Below are positions 17,457-25,007 of a DNA stretch of 64,000 nucleotides, piece by piece (the first letter of the stretch is position 1; each line of letters starts with the position of its first letter). A program made the translations under genes and the position numbers. Below the pieces are notes generated by a model that saw nothing but the letters and a program-made list of their open reading frames with translations, did not search any database and was not told where the DNA came from. This DNA comes from Planctomycetota bacterium (lineage in GTDB: Bacteria; Planctomycetota; Planctomycetia; Pirellulales; Lacipirellulaceae): contig JAJDED010000039.1 in assembly GCA_029259915.1 (NCBI GenBank), forward strand, positions 62,001-126,000, written 5' to 3'.

Positions 17457-17588
17457 CACCAACTTGGTGGACGATTTCGCGTACGAACCGCGTTACCCGC
17501 TTTGGCAAAGAGATAAAAGCGACGTTTCACACTGTTGGTGAACCATCACCAAGTTGGTGCGGCCTAGTGAAACGCCAAAATTGGCGTT
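17457..17588. repeat. Cluster of short perfect palindromes
   Basis: The elements are CACCAACTTGGTG (17457-17469), TTGGTGA-acca-TCACCAA (17535-17552) overlapping CACCAAGTTGGTG (17547-17559), outer arms CGTTTCAC (17523-17530) and GTGAAACG (17567-17574), and AACGCCAA-AA-TTGGCGTT (17571-17588). The repeated TTGGTG half-site suggests binding sites for a dimeric regulator, possibly upstream elements for the sigma-54 promoter about 100-200 bases downstream on the minus strand. Confidence 0.65.
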
Positions 17589-17724
17589 GAGGATGCTAGA
17601 AAACTGGGGTAATTTGTAGGAGGCGACTCTGTCGGCGATCTGCAGGCGACATTTGCCTACTTGCTTTACAGCCGATAGCCCTCCAATAATGGGCAAGAAG
17701 TGAACACGACAACAGAGTCTAGCT

Positions 17725-18012
17725 ATGGGCAATCGAATGCGACTACAAATTGCTTCCAGAGTGATCTCAATCGTGTTAGCAAGCTTTGCACTGGGGGCTC
17801 TCGTAATTGCTATTGATGCCCAGGAAGCAAAGACCCTCGAAAGTTTCTCGACTATACAGGACCTACTAGCCTACGAAAATTCATTTAGATTGGATTCTTA
17901 TTGGCTGTGCGTTCTTGTATGTGTTCTGGCAGGATTTGCCTACGTTGGTCTTGTCGAGGGTGTTGCGCTGCTCGTGCGCATAGGAACTGAGCGAGCATTC
18001 TCAAGAGATTGA
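17725..18012 (+). CDS. Small membrane protein, unknown function
   Basis: The 95-residue product has two hydrophobic segments, at about residues 10-30 (IASRVISIVLASFALGALVIAI) and 58-85 (YWLCVLVCVLAGFAYVGLVEGVALLV), joined by a polar loop (EAKTLESFSTIQDLLAYENSF). This is a typical two-pass membrane protein. The ribosome site is weak. It runs convergently toward the sigma-54 activator gene, ending 44 bases from it. No family recognised. Confidence 0.55.
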   Translation: MGNRMRLQIASRVISIVLASFALGALVIAIDAQEAKTLESFSTIQDLLAYENSFRLDSYWLCVLVCVLAGFAYVGLVEGVALLVRIGTERAFSRD

Positions 18013-18056
18013 GATTCAGCGATCCAAAGCCTTTCAATACCGGGCGAGCAAGGCCT

Positions 18057-19022
18057 TTAATCGTCGCCCAGTTGCGCCAGAATTCGCGTGAGTGTGTTGG
18101 GATGCACTCCCAACAGTTCCGCAGCACGGCCCTTGTGGCCATTGGTGGTCCGCAATGCTTGCTCAACAGCTGCCTTGCGGAGTTTGCCCAAGTCGGTGAA
18201 AGGCAGGTTGGCCGTTTTCGCGTCGCCGCCGCGACGTCCAGGCAACACCGGTTCGCACTGCAACACATAACTCTGCTCGATCACAAAACCTAGCTGCCGA
18301 ACGTTACCCGGCCATTGGTACTCGCAAAACCGTCGTAGCATTTCAGGTTCGGGTTGCCAAACGGGTTGCTTGTAGAGCGATGCAAACTTCTTCGAGAAAT
18401 AGTCGACAAACATCGGAATGTCCTCGACGCGCTCTCGCAACGGGGGCATCCGCAATTCGACAAGGTTAAGCCGATAGTAGAGATCTTCGCGAAATCGTCC
18501 CTCTTCGACATCTTGCTCAAGATTGCGATTGGTAGCCGCGACAACTTGTGTGTCGACATAAACCGGATGCGGCGAGCCTACGGGGGTGACTTCGCCCTCT
18601 TGCAAAACTCGCAATAGCTTCGGCTGCAGTTCCAACGGCATGTCGCCCACTTCGTCGAGAAATACAACGCCGCTATGGGCAGCTCGAAACACACCCAAGC
18701 TTTGCCCAGTAGCACCGGTGAACGCACCTCTTTCGTGACCGAACAATTGACTTTCGGCCAGAGTGGCGGTCAGCGCCGCGCAATTTACCGGGACAAATGG
18801 TTTATCGTGACGGGGGCCAAGCCGCTGGAGCATCCGCGCCCAAACCTCTTTGCCCGTACCGGTTTCACCGGTAATCAGAACTGTACACTCGACCTGAGCA
18901 GCACGCTCAGCGTGATGAGCAATCCGATTCACAGACGGATCGTGCCCAATTAGCAAACTCGCTGAATCCTCTGGTGGTAAAGACACCACGGAATCCAACG
19001 TCGTCGATAGACTTGATGACAT
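18057..19022 (-). CDS. Sigma-54 activator without receiver domain
   Basis: The 321-residue product is an AAA+ enhancer-binding activator of sigma-54 RNA polymerase. It has Walker A GETGTGKE (52-59), the sigma-54 contact loop GAFTGA (99-104), Walker B VVFLDE (119-124), the sensor segment ATNRNLEQDVEEGRFREDLYYRLN and a C-terminal Fis-type helix-turn-helix (GHKGRAAELLGVHPNTLTRIL). The N-terminus has only about 25 residues before the AAA+ core, so it lacks its own receiver or sensory domain, and activity must be controlled by another protein or by expression. The nearby receiver-like protein (16100) is a candidate partner. Confidence 0.92.
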   Translation of the reverse strand: MSSSLSTTLDSVVSLPPEDSASLLIGHDPSVNRIAHHAERAAQVECTVLITGETGTGKEVWARMLQRLGPRHDKPFVPVNCAALTATLAESQLFGHERGAFTGATGQSLGVFRAAHSGVVFLDEVGDMPLELQPKLLRVLQEGEVTPVGSPHPVYVDTQVVAATNRNLEQDVEEGRFREDLYYRLNLVELRMPPLRERVEDIPMFVDYFSKKFASLYKQPVWQPEPEMLRRFCEYQWPGNVRQLGFVIEQSYVLQCEPVLPGRRGGDAKTANLPFTDLGKLRKAAVEQALRTTNGHKGRAAELLGVHPNTLTRILAQLGDD

Positions 19023-19533
19023 ACCTCTAACTCCGAAAAGAGAGACCTCTAAATCCCTCTTTCAATTACTGCCCCAGTTCCCAACTCGCTGTTCCAATGC
19101 GATTTGAAGAACTAAAAATTCACATCACTGGCAACCCAGCCCTCAAAAATTTGTGAAAGATACTGCCACGGACATACACCTTGCGAGATCCTCTTCGCTT
19201 CTTTGGATTCGCAGTCCGGCCTTTATTCTAAACCCAAACCCCCTTTTTCACAAATATTACGTACAGCGAAAACTCACCCAAGATAACCAATCCGGGGGGG
19301 CACCGATAGAATAAGAAAAAAGGCGTAACCTGCCAAAAAATAACAGGTTATGACGTTTTCTTAGTTGTGGTCCCGTTCAATTTGGAGTCGGAAAACGGGA
19401 GCCACTGGTGCGATTCCTCTAATCTCATCTTCCGGGGACACTAGAAGAATCGTTTTCGCCGTTGAATACCACTACCCAGCAGGGGCCACAAGACCCGTTT
19501 GGAAGAGCCCTGAAAGCGGCAAAACTAGACCAT
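19023..19533. other. Intergenic region with small inverted repeat
   Basis: About 510 AT-rich bases between the sigma-54 activator and lpxI. The one clear structure is TAACCTG (19326-19332) pairing with CAGGTTA (19344-19350). No gene, terminator with T-run or recognisable promoter is visible. Confidence 0.5.
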
Positions 19534-20448
19534 TCAGGCAGCGAGACGAGCGAGCGATTCCACGCCGCAGGCGATGACCGATACTTTGGACTTCTTAGCC
19601 ATCCTGCAGAATTCGTCTCGATTGAGCAGAATGGCGCGATCCGCTTCGATGGCCAGTACGCGTCCCCCAGCGGCAGCAATCGATTCGAGAGTTTTCGGAC
19701 CCACAGTGGGCACGTCGAATCGCATATCTTGGTTCGGCTTCGCCACCTTCACTACGGTAAAGCCGCCCGACTTACACAATTGGCCTGCACGCTGAATACA
19801 GCTGTCGGTTCCTTCGATTGCTTCCACGGCAATCACCGCTTGGTTTTTCACGCAAACCGTTTGGCCAATGTCGAGCGCTCCCATTTGCCTTGCCATTTCA
19901 AAACCGAAGGCAACATCGCGCAACTGTTTATTACCAAGCGATCTCCCGGCAATGTGTCCCTGCTTTACGAGAAGCTCTGGAGCGAAGTCGGTAGCCGGTT
20001 CCATGATGATTCCATCCTTCGCAAAGATACCGACGACCGTTCGCAGCAAGGTATCGTCCTTACGATCTTTTTTCCCTGTCAGTAATTGCGGCGAAAAGGC
20101 CTTGATGGTTTTCCAGTCGGGACGATGACGGAGCCACCAACCAGGTTGAAAGAGCAGGACCTTATGCACCTTGCCAACCAATGTGGCTTGCTGGACGTTC
20201 CAACTGCGGAAATAGCGACTAGCCCGACCGATGCCACCGATTCCGATCCAGCCAAAATGATCGCACAAGTCGGCCAAACGTGGATCGGCGTGGTCGCGAA
20301 TTCCTACGCCAGCCACGCGATGCCCTTGATTTCGCAAAGCTTTGGCAACCGCGAACGGAAGACTCCCCCAACCAGCCAGTATTCCAATGGGTCGATCGGC
20401 TTTTGGCGTTGAGAGCGTTGGGGATGATTGATCGGGACGTGAATTCAT
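19534..20448 (-). CDS. lpxI: UDP-2,3-diacylglucosamine pyrophosphatase LpxI (DUF1009)
   Basis: LpxI hydrolyses UDP-2,3-diacylglucosamine to lipid X and UMP in lipid A synthesis, replacing LpxH in many phyla. The 304-residue protein has an N-terminal domain beginning PIGILAGWGSLPFAVAKAL and a C-terminal domain with DDTLLRTVVGIFAKDGIIMEPATDF, ALDIGQTVCVKNQAVIAVEAIEGTD and SGGFTVVKVAKPNQDMRFDVPTVG, the conserved DUF1009 landmarks. It directly follows lpxD on the same strand (27 bases), which supports the assignment and implies that this organism makes lipid A. Confidence 0.93.
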   Translation of the reverse strand: MNSRPDQSSPTLSTPKADRPIGILAGWGSLPFAVAKALRNQGHRVAGVGIRDHADPRLADLCDHFGWIGIGGIGRASRYFRSWNVQQATLVGKVHKVLLFQPGWWLRHRPDWKTIKAFSPQLLTGKKDRKDDTLLRTVVGIFAKDGIIMEPATDFAPELLVKQGHIAGRSLGNKQLRDVAFGFEMARQMGALDIGQTVCVKNQAVIAVEAIEGTDSCIQRAGQLCKSGGFTVVKVAKPNQDMRFDVPTVGPKTLESIAAAGGRVLAIEADRAILLNRDEFCRMAKKSKVSVIACGVESLARLAA

Positions 20449-20475
20449 CTTGGGAGCAGTCGGTACCCAGCGAAG

Positions 20476-21543
20476 CTACGCGGCTTGATCGTCGCTGTGG
20501 CTGGAGGGCGATGGATTGAGTTGCTTCTCAAAGGCAGCCAATTGGCGCTGCATGGTGCGGAATTGCTTACGCATGTCGGGCAGTTTCGAAATTGCGGCCA
20601 TTTGCAGTTTCTGTTGGCGGAGCGGAGCTGCCGGCGCGCCGAGCATTACCTCTCCATCGCCAACGTCGTTGGGAATACCGGCTTTCGAGCAAAGCACGGC
20701 CCCAGTACCAATATGCACGTGGTCGCGCACACCCACTTGGCCAGCCATCACCACGTGGTCGCCTGTGGTGGTACTGCCTGCGATTCCTACTTGCGAACAA
20801 ATCAGGTTGTGTTTTCCCAGCTGGCAGTTGTGTGCGATCTGTACCAGGTTGTCGATTTTGGTTCCTTCGCCGACGACGGTCGGTCCGTAGGTACCACGGT
20901 CGATGGTCACACAGGCACCGATTTCGACGTCGGCTCCGAGTTCCACAAATCCCAGTTGTGCCGAGAGTTCGTGTTTGCCATCCTGCTGCCGATACCCAAA
21001 ACCATAAGCGCCAAGCACAGCACCGGCATGTACGATCGAGCGAGCGCCGATACGCGTATCTTCGTAAAGCACCGCATTGGGAAACAGCGTCACGTCTTCG
21101 CCAAGCACGCAGCCCGGCATAATTTGCACTCCTGAATGAATGACTGATCCTAGGCCAATCACTACGTCTTCGCCAATGACTGCCAGCGGATGGATATCCA
21201 CCCCATCGGCAATCTGTGCCGAGGGATCGATGATGGCTTGTTCGCTGATGCGGGGTTTTTTCTGAGCGCGTTGAGGACGAAAGTGTTCGACAATCTGGGC
21301 GAATGCCACATGGACGTCTTCCACAACAATTGCGGGAAGCGAACCAAGCGGAACATCAGTCGCCACAATTGCCGCCGAAGCGGAACAATTGGCCAAATCA
21401 GACGACTTGTTGGCACAGTCGGCAAGCGTGATCTGCCCCGCCTCAGCAGCCGCCAATGTTGCGGCTCCGGAAATCAGAGTTTCCGGATCGCCGTGGAGAC
21501 GTCCCTGAACGAGTTCGGCAAGGGTGGCCAAAGGGGTCGACAT
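20476..21543 (-). CDS. lpxD: UDP-3-O-acylglucosamine N-acyltransferase LpxD
   Basis: LpxD adds the N-linked hydroxyacyl chain to UDP-3-O-acylglucosamine in lipid A synthesis. The 355-residue protein has the N-terminal uridine-binding domain (TLAELVQGRLHGDPETLISGAATL) and a left-handed beta-helix of hexapeptide repeats from about residue 100 (IHPLAVIGEDVVIGLGSVI), with GAYGFGY and the catalytic histidine in LVQIAHNCQLGKHNLIC. The C-terminal helix is longer than usual (QQKLQMAAISKLPDMRKQFRTMQ). An AAAGGA ribosome site 13-18 bases upstream sets the start at 21543. It is upstream of lpxI in an apparent two-gene operon. Confidence 0.95.
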   Translation of the reverse strand: MSTPLATLAELVQGRLHGDPETLISGAATLAAAEAGQITLADCANKSSDLANCSASAAIVATDVPLGSLPAIVVEDVHVAFAQIVEHFRPQRAQKKPRISEQAIIDPSAQIADGVDIHPLAVIGEDVVIGLGSVIHSGVQIMPGCVLGEDVTLFPNAVLYEDTRIGARSIVHAGAVLGAYGFGYRQQDGKHELSAQLGFVELGADVEIGACVTIDRGTYGPTVVGEGTKIDNLVQIAHNCQLGKHNLICSQVGIAGSTTTGDHVVMAGQVGVRDHVHIGTGAVLCSKAGIPNDVGDGEVMLGAPAAPLRQQKLQMAAISKLPDMRKQFRTMQRQLAAFEKQLNPSPSSHSDDQAA

Positions 21544-21813
21544 CCAGGCGGAGTCCTTTCCAATCAAGTCGTTCTGTCGCTCGGCAATGACTGCCCAGGA
21601 CGAAGCGAGCCATGAGGTGCTACTACGCTCACCGCTTCCAACAAGCTGTTGCGAGGGGGGGAATCGTACCGCTCAATGCGGTCCCCCAGCAATAGCAGAT
21701 CGGCCGCTAGCACTCTCGGTCGGATGTCACGGCAACGCGTTCATTCCAAACAGAAACGTCTCGTGTTATCATCGCCTGGCGACAGGCTGTTCTAAGAAAG
21801 GGGCCCACATACA

Positions 21814-22503
21814 ATGCTCGATATTTTGGTGATCGCACCGCATCCCGACGATGCAGAACTTGGCATGGGTGGGGCAATTTTGAAATTCAAGGCCGAAGGG
21901 CACCGCGTGGGTGTGATGGACCTCACCAGCGGGGAGCCAACGCCCCACGGGTCGCTAGAAATCCGGGCTGCGGAAACGGCAGCCGCGACAAAGATTTTGG
22001 GCCTCGAATGGCGTGAAAACCTGGGGCTCACGAATCGCAGCTTGGAACCCACGCTCGAAGCCCGCGCCCAACTGGCCGGCGTGATTCGCCAACAGCGTCC
22101 GCGATGGCTGTTCGCCCCTTATTGGACCGATGCCCATCCCGATCACGTGGCAGCTACGCAATTGATCGAAGCGGCCCGGTTTTGGTCCAAACTCAGCAAA
22201 ACCGACATGCCCGGCGAGCCGCATCATCCCGAGCGAATTTACAACTACTACTGCGTGCATCTGAAACTCGTCCCGCAACCAGCATTTGTGCTGGACATTA
22301 GCGACCAATGGGAGCAAAAGCTCGCCGCGATTCGCGTTTACGAAAGCCAGTTCATCACCGGCCGACCCACCGAGCCGCCAACGTTTGTCGACCAACTGCG
22401 CGACGAAGCTGCCTATTGGGGCAAAACTATCGGCGTCCGCTACGGCGAACCATTCGCTTGCCGCGAACCACTGGGCCTACGCACCATGGCCGGGCTGGTG
22501 TAG
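21814..22503 (+). CDS. bshB1: PIG-L family deacetylase, BshB1-like
   Basis: The 229-residue product belongs to the PIG-L/LmbE metal-dependent deacetylases. The zinc site is HPDDAE (residues 10-15) together with a histidine in TDAHPDHVAAT. The arrangement (ILVIAPHPDDAELGMGGAIL; LTSGEPTPHGSLEIRAAET; NLGLTNRSL) fits BshB1, which deacetylates N-acetylglucosaminyl malate in bacillithiol synthesis. It is alone, divergent from lpxD, so the bacillithiol role comes from family resemblance only. A UDP-GlcNAc-related or mycothiol-type substrate is possible. Confidence 0.85.
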   Translation: MLDILVIAPHPDDAELGMGGAILKFKAEGHRVGVMDLTSGEPTPHGSLEIRAAETAAATKILGLEWRENLGLTNRSLEPTLEARAQLAGVIRQQRPRWLFAPYWTDAHPDHVAATQLIEAARFWSKLSKTDMPGEPHHPERIYNYYCVHLKLVPQPAFVLDISDQWEQKLAAIRVYESQFITGRPTEPPTFVDQLRDEAAYWGKTIGVRYGEPFACREPLGLRTMAGLV

Positions 22504-22541
22504 CACTCGGTCCAGGGTGAAAACTGTGGTAAAATAGAGGT

Positions 22542-22745
22542 ATGTCCAAAGAACGCCAGATTACAGATCGCAAATCGACGCTTGCCGAGCAAGGCAAAGA
22601 ACAAGACTATCTTCTCTACACGCCTGAGGAGCGTTTTGCACTTGTCTGGCCGCTGACCATAAGTGCCTGGGCCATGAAGGGCGAGGATGTTTCTGAACAA
22701 AGACTACAGAGAGATGTTGACTGCGTTAAACGACGCGGGAGCTGA
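22542..22745 (+). CDS. Small conserved partner of nucleotidyltransferase
   Basis: The 67-residue product (MSKERQITDRKSTL; LYTPEERFALVWPLTISAWAMKG; QRLQRDVDCVKRRGS) starts with ATG preceded by GAGG. Its middle has the pattern of small proteins found directly upstream of nucleotidyltransferase genes: a Pro-Glu-Glu-Arg helix start, a Trp-Pro-Leu-Thr segment and a C-terminal basic helix. It overlaps the next gene by 59 bases in another frame, which implies translational coupling. I read it as the first gene of a two-gene cassette of toxin-antitoxin type; function unproven. Confidence 0.65.
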   Translation: MSKERQITDRKSTLAEQGKEQDYLLYTPEERFALVWPLTISAWAMKGEDVSEQRLQRDVDCVKRRGS

Positions 22746-23142
22746 ATATCTCATCGTTGGTGCCTACGCTCTGGCCGTACATGGAAATGTTCGAGCGACG
22801 GGTGATATCGACATCTGGGTACGCCCAACCCCCGAAAATGCCCCTAAGGTTTGGCAGGCCTTGGAGGTGTTCAAAGCACCCAGGAGCAATTTGAGCCCGG
22901 AGGATCTGTGCGATCCCGACGTTGTGTATCAGGTGGGAGTCATCCCTTTCAGAATTGATTTTCTCACGTCAATCGACGGCGTGACGTTCGACGAAGCTTG
23001 GGCGAATCGACGCGATGCCACTTTTGACGGTGTACCCATCATGGCCATCGGTCGCGATGATTTGCTAAGGAACAAGAGGGCCTCAGGAAGGCCCAAAGAC
23101 TTGGCCGATGTGGCTTGGCTAGAAGAAAATTTGGATGAATAG
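22687..23142 (+). CDS. MNT/AbiEii-like nucleotidyltransferase
   Basis: The 151-residue product has the minimal nucleotidyltransferase fold: YLIVGAYALAVHGNVRATGDIDIWVRP (residues 20-46) carries the G-A/S-x-A-x-H-G helix and the DID metal-binding pair, and a third acidic residue lies near RIDFLTSIDG (about 93-102). The C-terminus has MAIGRDDLLRNKRASGRPKDLADVAWLEE, the conserved Lys-Arg-x-x-x-R-x-K-D-x-x-D motif of this group. Such enzymes act as antitoxins or as toxins transferring nucleotides to tRNA or proteins. It is coupled to the small gene at 22542. An inverted repeat starts at its stop codon. Confidence 0.82.
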   Translation: MFLNKDYREMLTALNDAGAEYLIVGAYALAVHGNVRATGDIDIWVRPTPENAPKVWQALEVFKAPRSNLSPEDLCDPDVVYQVGVIPFRIDFLTSIDGVTFDEAWANRRDATFDGVPIMAIGRDDLLRNKRASGRPKDLADVAWLEENLDE

Positions 23143-23218
23143 CCGCGATCTTACAGATCGCTGGCAACACTGCTATCCTTTTCTTTTGGGCTCATCCAGC
23201 GATCTGTAAGATCGCGGC
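23142..23218. repeat. Interspersed palindrome, copy A
   Basis: Arms 23142-23164 and 23196-23218 are perfect 23-base inverted repeats (core GCCGCGATCTTACAGATCGC), with a 31-base spacer. The left arm begins in the last base of the nucleotidyltransferase stop codon. Copies B (29670-29713) and C (57077-57128) share the core. There is no T-run, so it is not a classical terminator. Confidence 0.9.
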
Positions 23219-23404
23219 AACTTGGTAGACTGTTCAGGTGCAAGAACTGCTAGCTGCTACCATCGCGGGCCGCTTAATCCGCAATTTCCTTGCAGAGCGA
23301 TCGCCACAGCTGCCGATGCTAACGACAACGCGCGTTCGGACCGAGGGTTCTTACGCCGCCAAAGTCGAAAGGGGGGCTCCTTTCATTTTGGACTTGTCGC
23401 CACC

Positions 23405-24481
23405 ATGCGTGGAAAACTCTTCACTTTAGCCCTGCTCTTTTGCGGAATGCTCCTCGGCAGCTCCGGCTGTAGCCTGGTGCTGCCCGAGGTGTCGCACCAA
23501 CCGGTCATCCGCAATCCGTTCCCTCAGCTTAGCCGCGTGGCTGTCGCACCGTTTTTCAATCATAGCGATGAACCCACGGTCGACGGTCGCCATTTCGGCA
23601 TGGCCTACTTTGCGGAATTGCAGGACACGCCGGGCTTCGAGGTTGTGCCGCTGGACTTGGTGGAAGAAGCGATCATCGTCAACCGGGTTGATCTCCACGG
23701 GCCAGGCGAAGCACGACGGCTAGCAGAAATTTTGGGCGTCGACGCGGTGGTTGTTGGTGCGGTGACCGATTATTCGCCCTACTATCCACCACGGTGTGGA
23801 TTGCGCGTGGAGTGGTACACGGCCAATCTCGGTTTCCATGAAATTCCAGCCGGCTTCGGGCTGCCTTGGAACACGCCGGAAGAAGAATTCATTCCGGACT
23901 CGCTTGTTTACGAATCGAAGATGGCAATGGCCCGCGCACAGATGGCAACCCAATCACCGGATTGCGACGGACAGTGTCAAACACTGCCAGCACCGCCCAT
24001 GCAACCTGAAGGCGCAGGAATGGTCGACCCCTTCGATGGCACAGATGCCAAACTAGCGCAAGCTGAAGAAGAACTTCCACTGGGAAGCGGCGCGCGCGAG
24101 TCCGATACAAGCAGTGCAGCCGCATCGAGCGTTGCAAGCGAATCGATTGTCACAACCGACACAAACCGACCGTCGTGGCCCAACGAAAGTTGTTTCACTC
24201 CACTTCCATCGCAACAGGCGCGTCCGGCTTGCTTGCCTCATCACGGCCCGGTGCTCAGCCATACGCGCATCTATCGGGGCACAGACCCTGATATTACCGA
24301 GGCTTTGAAAGGCTACGTCTACTTTCGCGAGGATGCGCGCCGCGGCGGTTGGCAATCTTATTTGCAGCGGAGCGACGATTTCGTTCGCTTCTGCTGTCAC
24401 AAGCACATCTCCGAAATGCTTGCTGCCCGCGGCGGGAGTCGGAAAACGCGTGTGGTGTGGCGATGGCCAAATAGCCGATAG
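23405..24481 (+). CDS. Outer-membrane-type lipoprotein with CsgG/TolB-N-like domain
   Basis: The 358-residue product has a signal peptide and lipobox (LLGSSGC, cysteine at about 22). Residues 30-130 resemble the N-terminal domain of CsgG/TolB-type lipoproteins: RVAVAPFFNHSDEPTVDGRHFGMAYFAEL, then VDAVVVGAVTDYSPYYPP. The centre (about 190-260) is low-complexity and Ala/Glu/Ser-rich, and the C-terminus is basic and ends in RVVWRWPNSR. ATG 23405 starts the signal peptide; the frame is open to 23222 but the extra part lacks hydrophobic content. It may take part in assembling or exporting an outer-surface structure. Confidence 0.72.
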   Translation: MRGKLFTLALLFCGMLLGSSGCSLVLPEVSHQPVIRNPFPQLSRVAVAPFFNHSDEPTVDGRHFGMAYFAELQDTPGFEVVPLDLVEEAIIVNRVDLHGPGEARRLAEILGVDAVVVGAVTDYSPYYPPRCGLRVEWYTANLGFHEIPAGFGLPWNTPEEEFIPDSLVYESKMAMARAQMATQSPDCDGQCQTLPAPPMQPEGAGMVDPFDGTDAKLAQAEEELPLGSGARESDTSSAAASSVASESIVTTDTNRPSWPNESCFTPLPSQQARPACLPHHGPVLSHTRIYRGTDPDITEALKGYVYFREDARRGGWQSYLQRSDDFVRFCCHKHISEMLAARGGSRKTRVVWRWPNSR

Positions 24482-24551
24482 AGCCTTTCATGGCCGATGC
24501 TTCATGAGTTCATTCTGATTCCTCGCCTGTGCGGGATAGTCAGAAGAAACT

Positions 24552-24734
24552 TTGCTATCGGCAATAGAAGCCTGTCTCGCCGGTAAGGCTTTGCGCACGG
24601 ACGCCCTTGGACTTGGCCTGTTGGAATTAGACTCTTGCCATCGGCCTGCAACGACCCCTGCTGCCACGGAACCGGCACTGTGGATGGCAAGGAACGCTTA
24701 CACGCGCTGCCGCTTGGAGATTGAGCAACTGTGA
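24552..24734 (+). CDS. Possible small protein coupled to 24731
   Basis: A 60-residue frame starting with TTG at 24552 ends in TGA overlapping the GTG start of the next gene (GTGA at 24731-24734), the usual sign of coupling. The product (ALGLGLLELDSCHRP; NAYTRCRLEIEQL) shows no known motif and the composition is only moderately convincing. It might be a non-coding leader of the next gene. Confidence 0.35.
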   Translation: MLSAIEACLAGKALRTDALGLGLLELDSCHRPATTPAATEPALWMARNAYTRCRLEIEQL

Positions 24735-24970
24735 ACGACGACATCAATGTGTTGGCACTTGTCAAAGGCAAGGAGCGTTACGTCTTTCTGTTCGACGACA
24801 CCCAACGTGCTGAAGCGTTGCGCATGCTCGGTCGCTATGCGTCGGACCCCGAATTAAGCTTCACTTGGTACGATGCCGCCGTGCTTAGCCAAAAAGTGCG
24901 TCAGGCGGGCCCGGTCAAGCCGTCGCAAAATCGTATTTCGATGCCTCAGGCTTCGGATTGGGACGACTGA
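24731..24970 (+). CDS. Small conserved hypothetical protein
   Basis: The 79-residue product (NVLALVKGKERYVFLFDDTQRAEALRML; FTWYDAAVLSQKVRQA) starts with GTG. The first half looks like an alpha/beta unit (LVKGKERYVFLF strand pair followed by a helix), and the tail SQNRISMPQASDWDD is polar. It lies 37 bases before the recombinase start at 25008. I do not recognise a domain. The compact, mixed-charge sequence and its place in a co-directional group make it a likely real gene. Confidence 0.6.
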   Translation: MNDDINVLALVKGKERYVFLFDDTQRAEALRMLGRYASDPELSFTWYDAAVLSQKVRQAGPVKPSQNRISMPQASDWDD

Positions 24971-25007
24971 GCGCTAAGCCGCAAGCGGCCAGTTGTTCAC
25001 AACATTC

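Larger units (their letters stand above)
17195..17724. other. Regulatory gap with nested palindromes
   Basis: This 530-base divergent gap separates small protein B from the small membrane protein. It contains the sigma-54 promoter candidate at 17350-17365, the palindrome CACCAACTTGGTG at 17457-17469 and a dense block of inverted repeats at 17523-17588. The overlapping open frames on both strands are not convincing as genes. Confidence 0.6.

Noticed and set aside
17238..17516. Plus- and minus-strand frames through the sigma-54 promoter region
   Set aside because: Both run across the promoter candidate and palindromes without any protein motif.
23142..23218. Reading the interspersed palindrome as a rho-independent terminator
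   Set aside because: No T-run follows in either orientation for any of the three copies, and copy C lies well upstream of groES instead of at a gene end.
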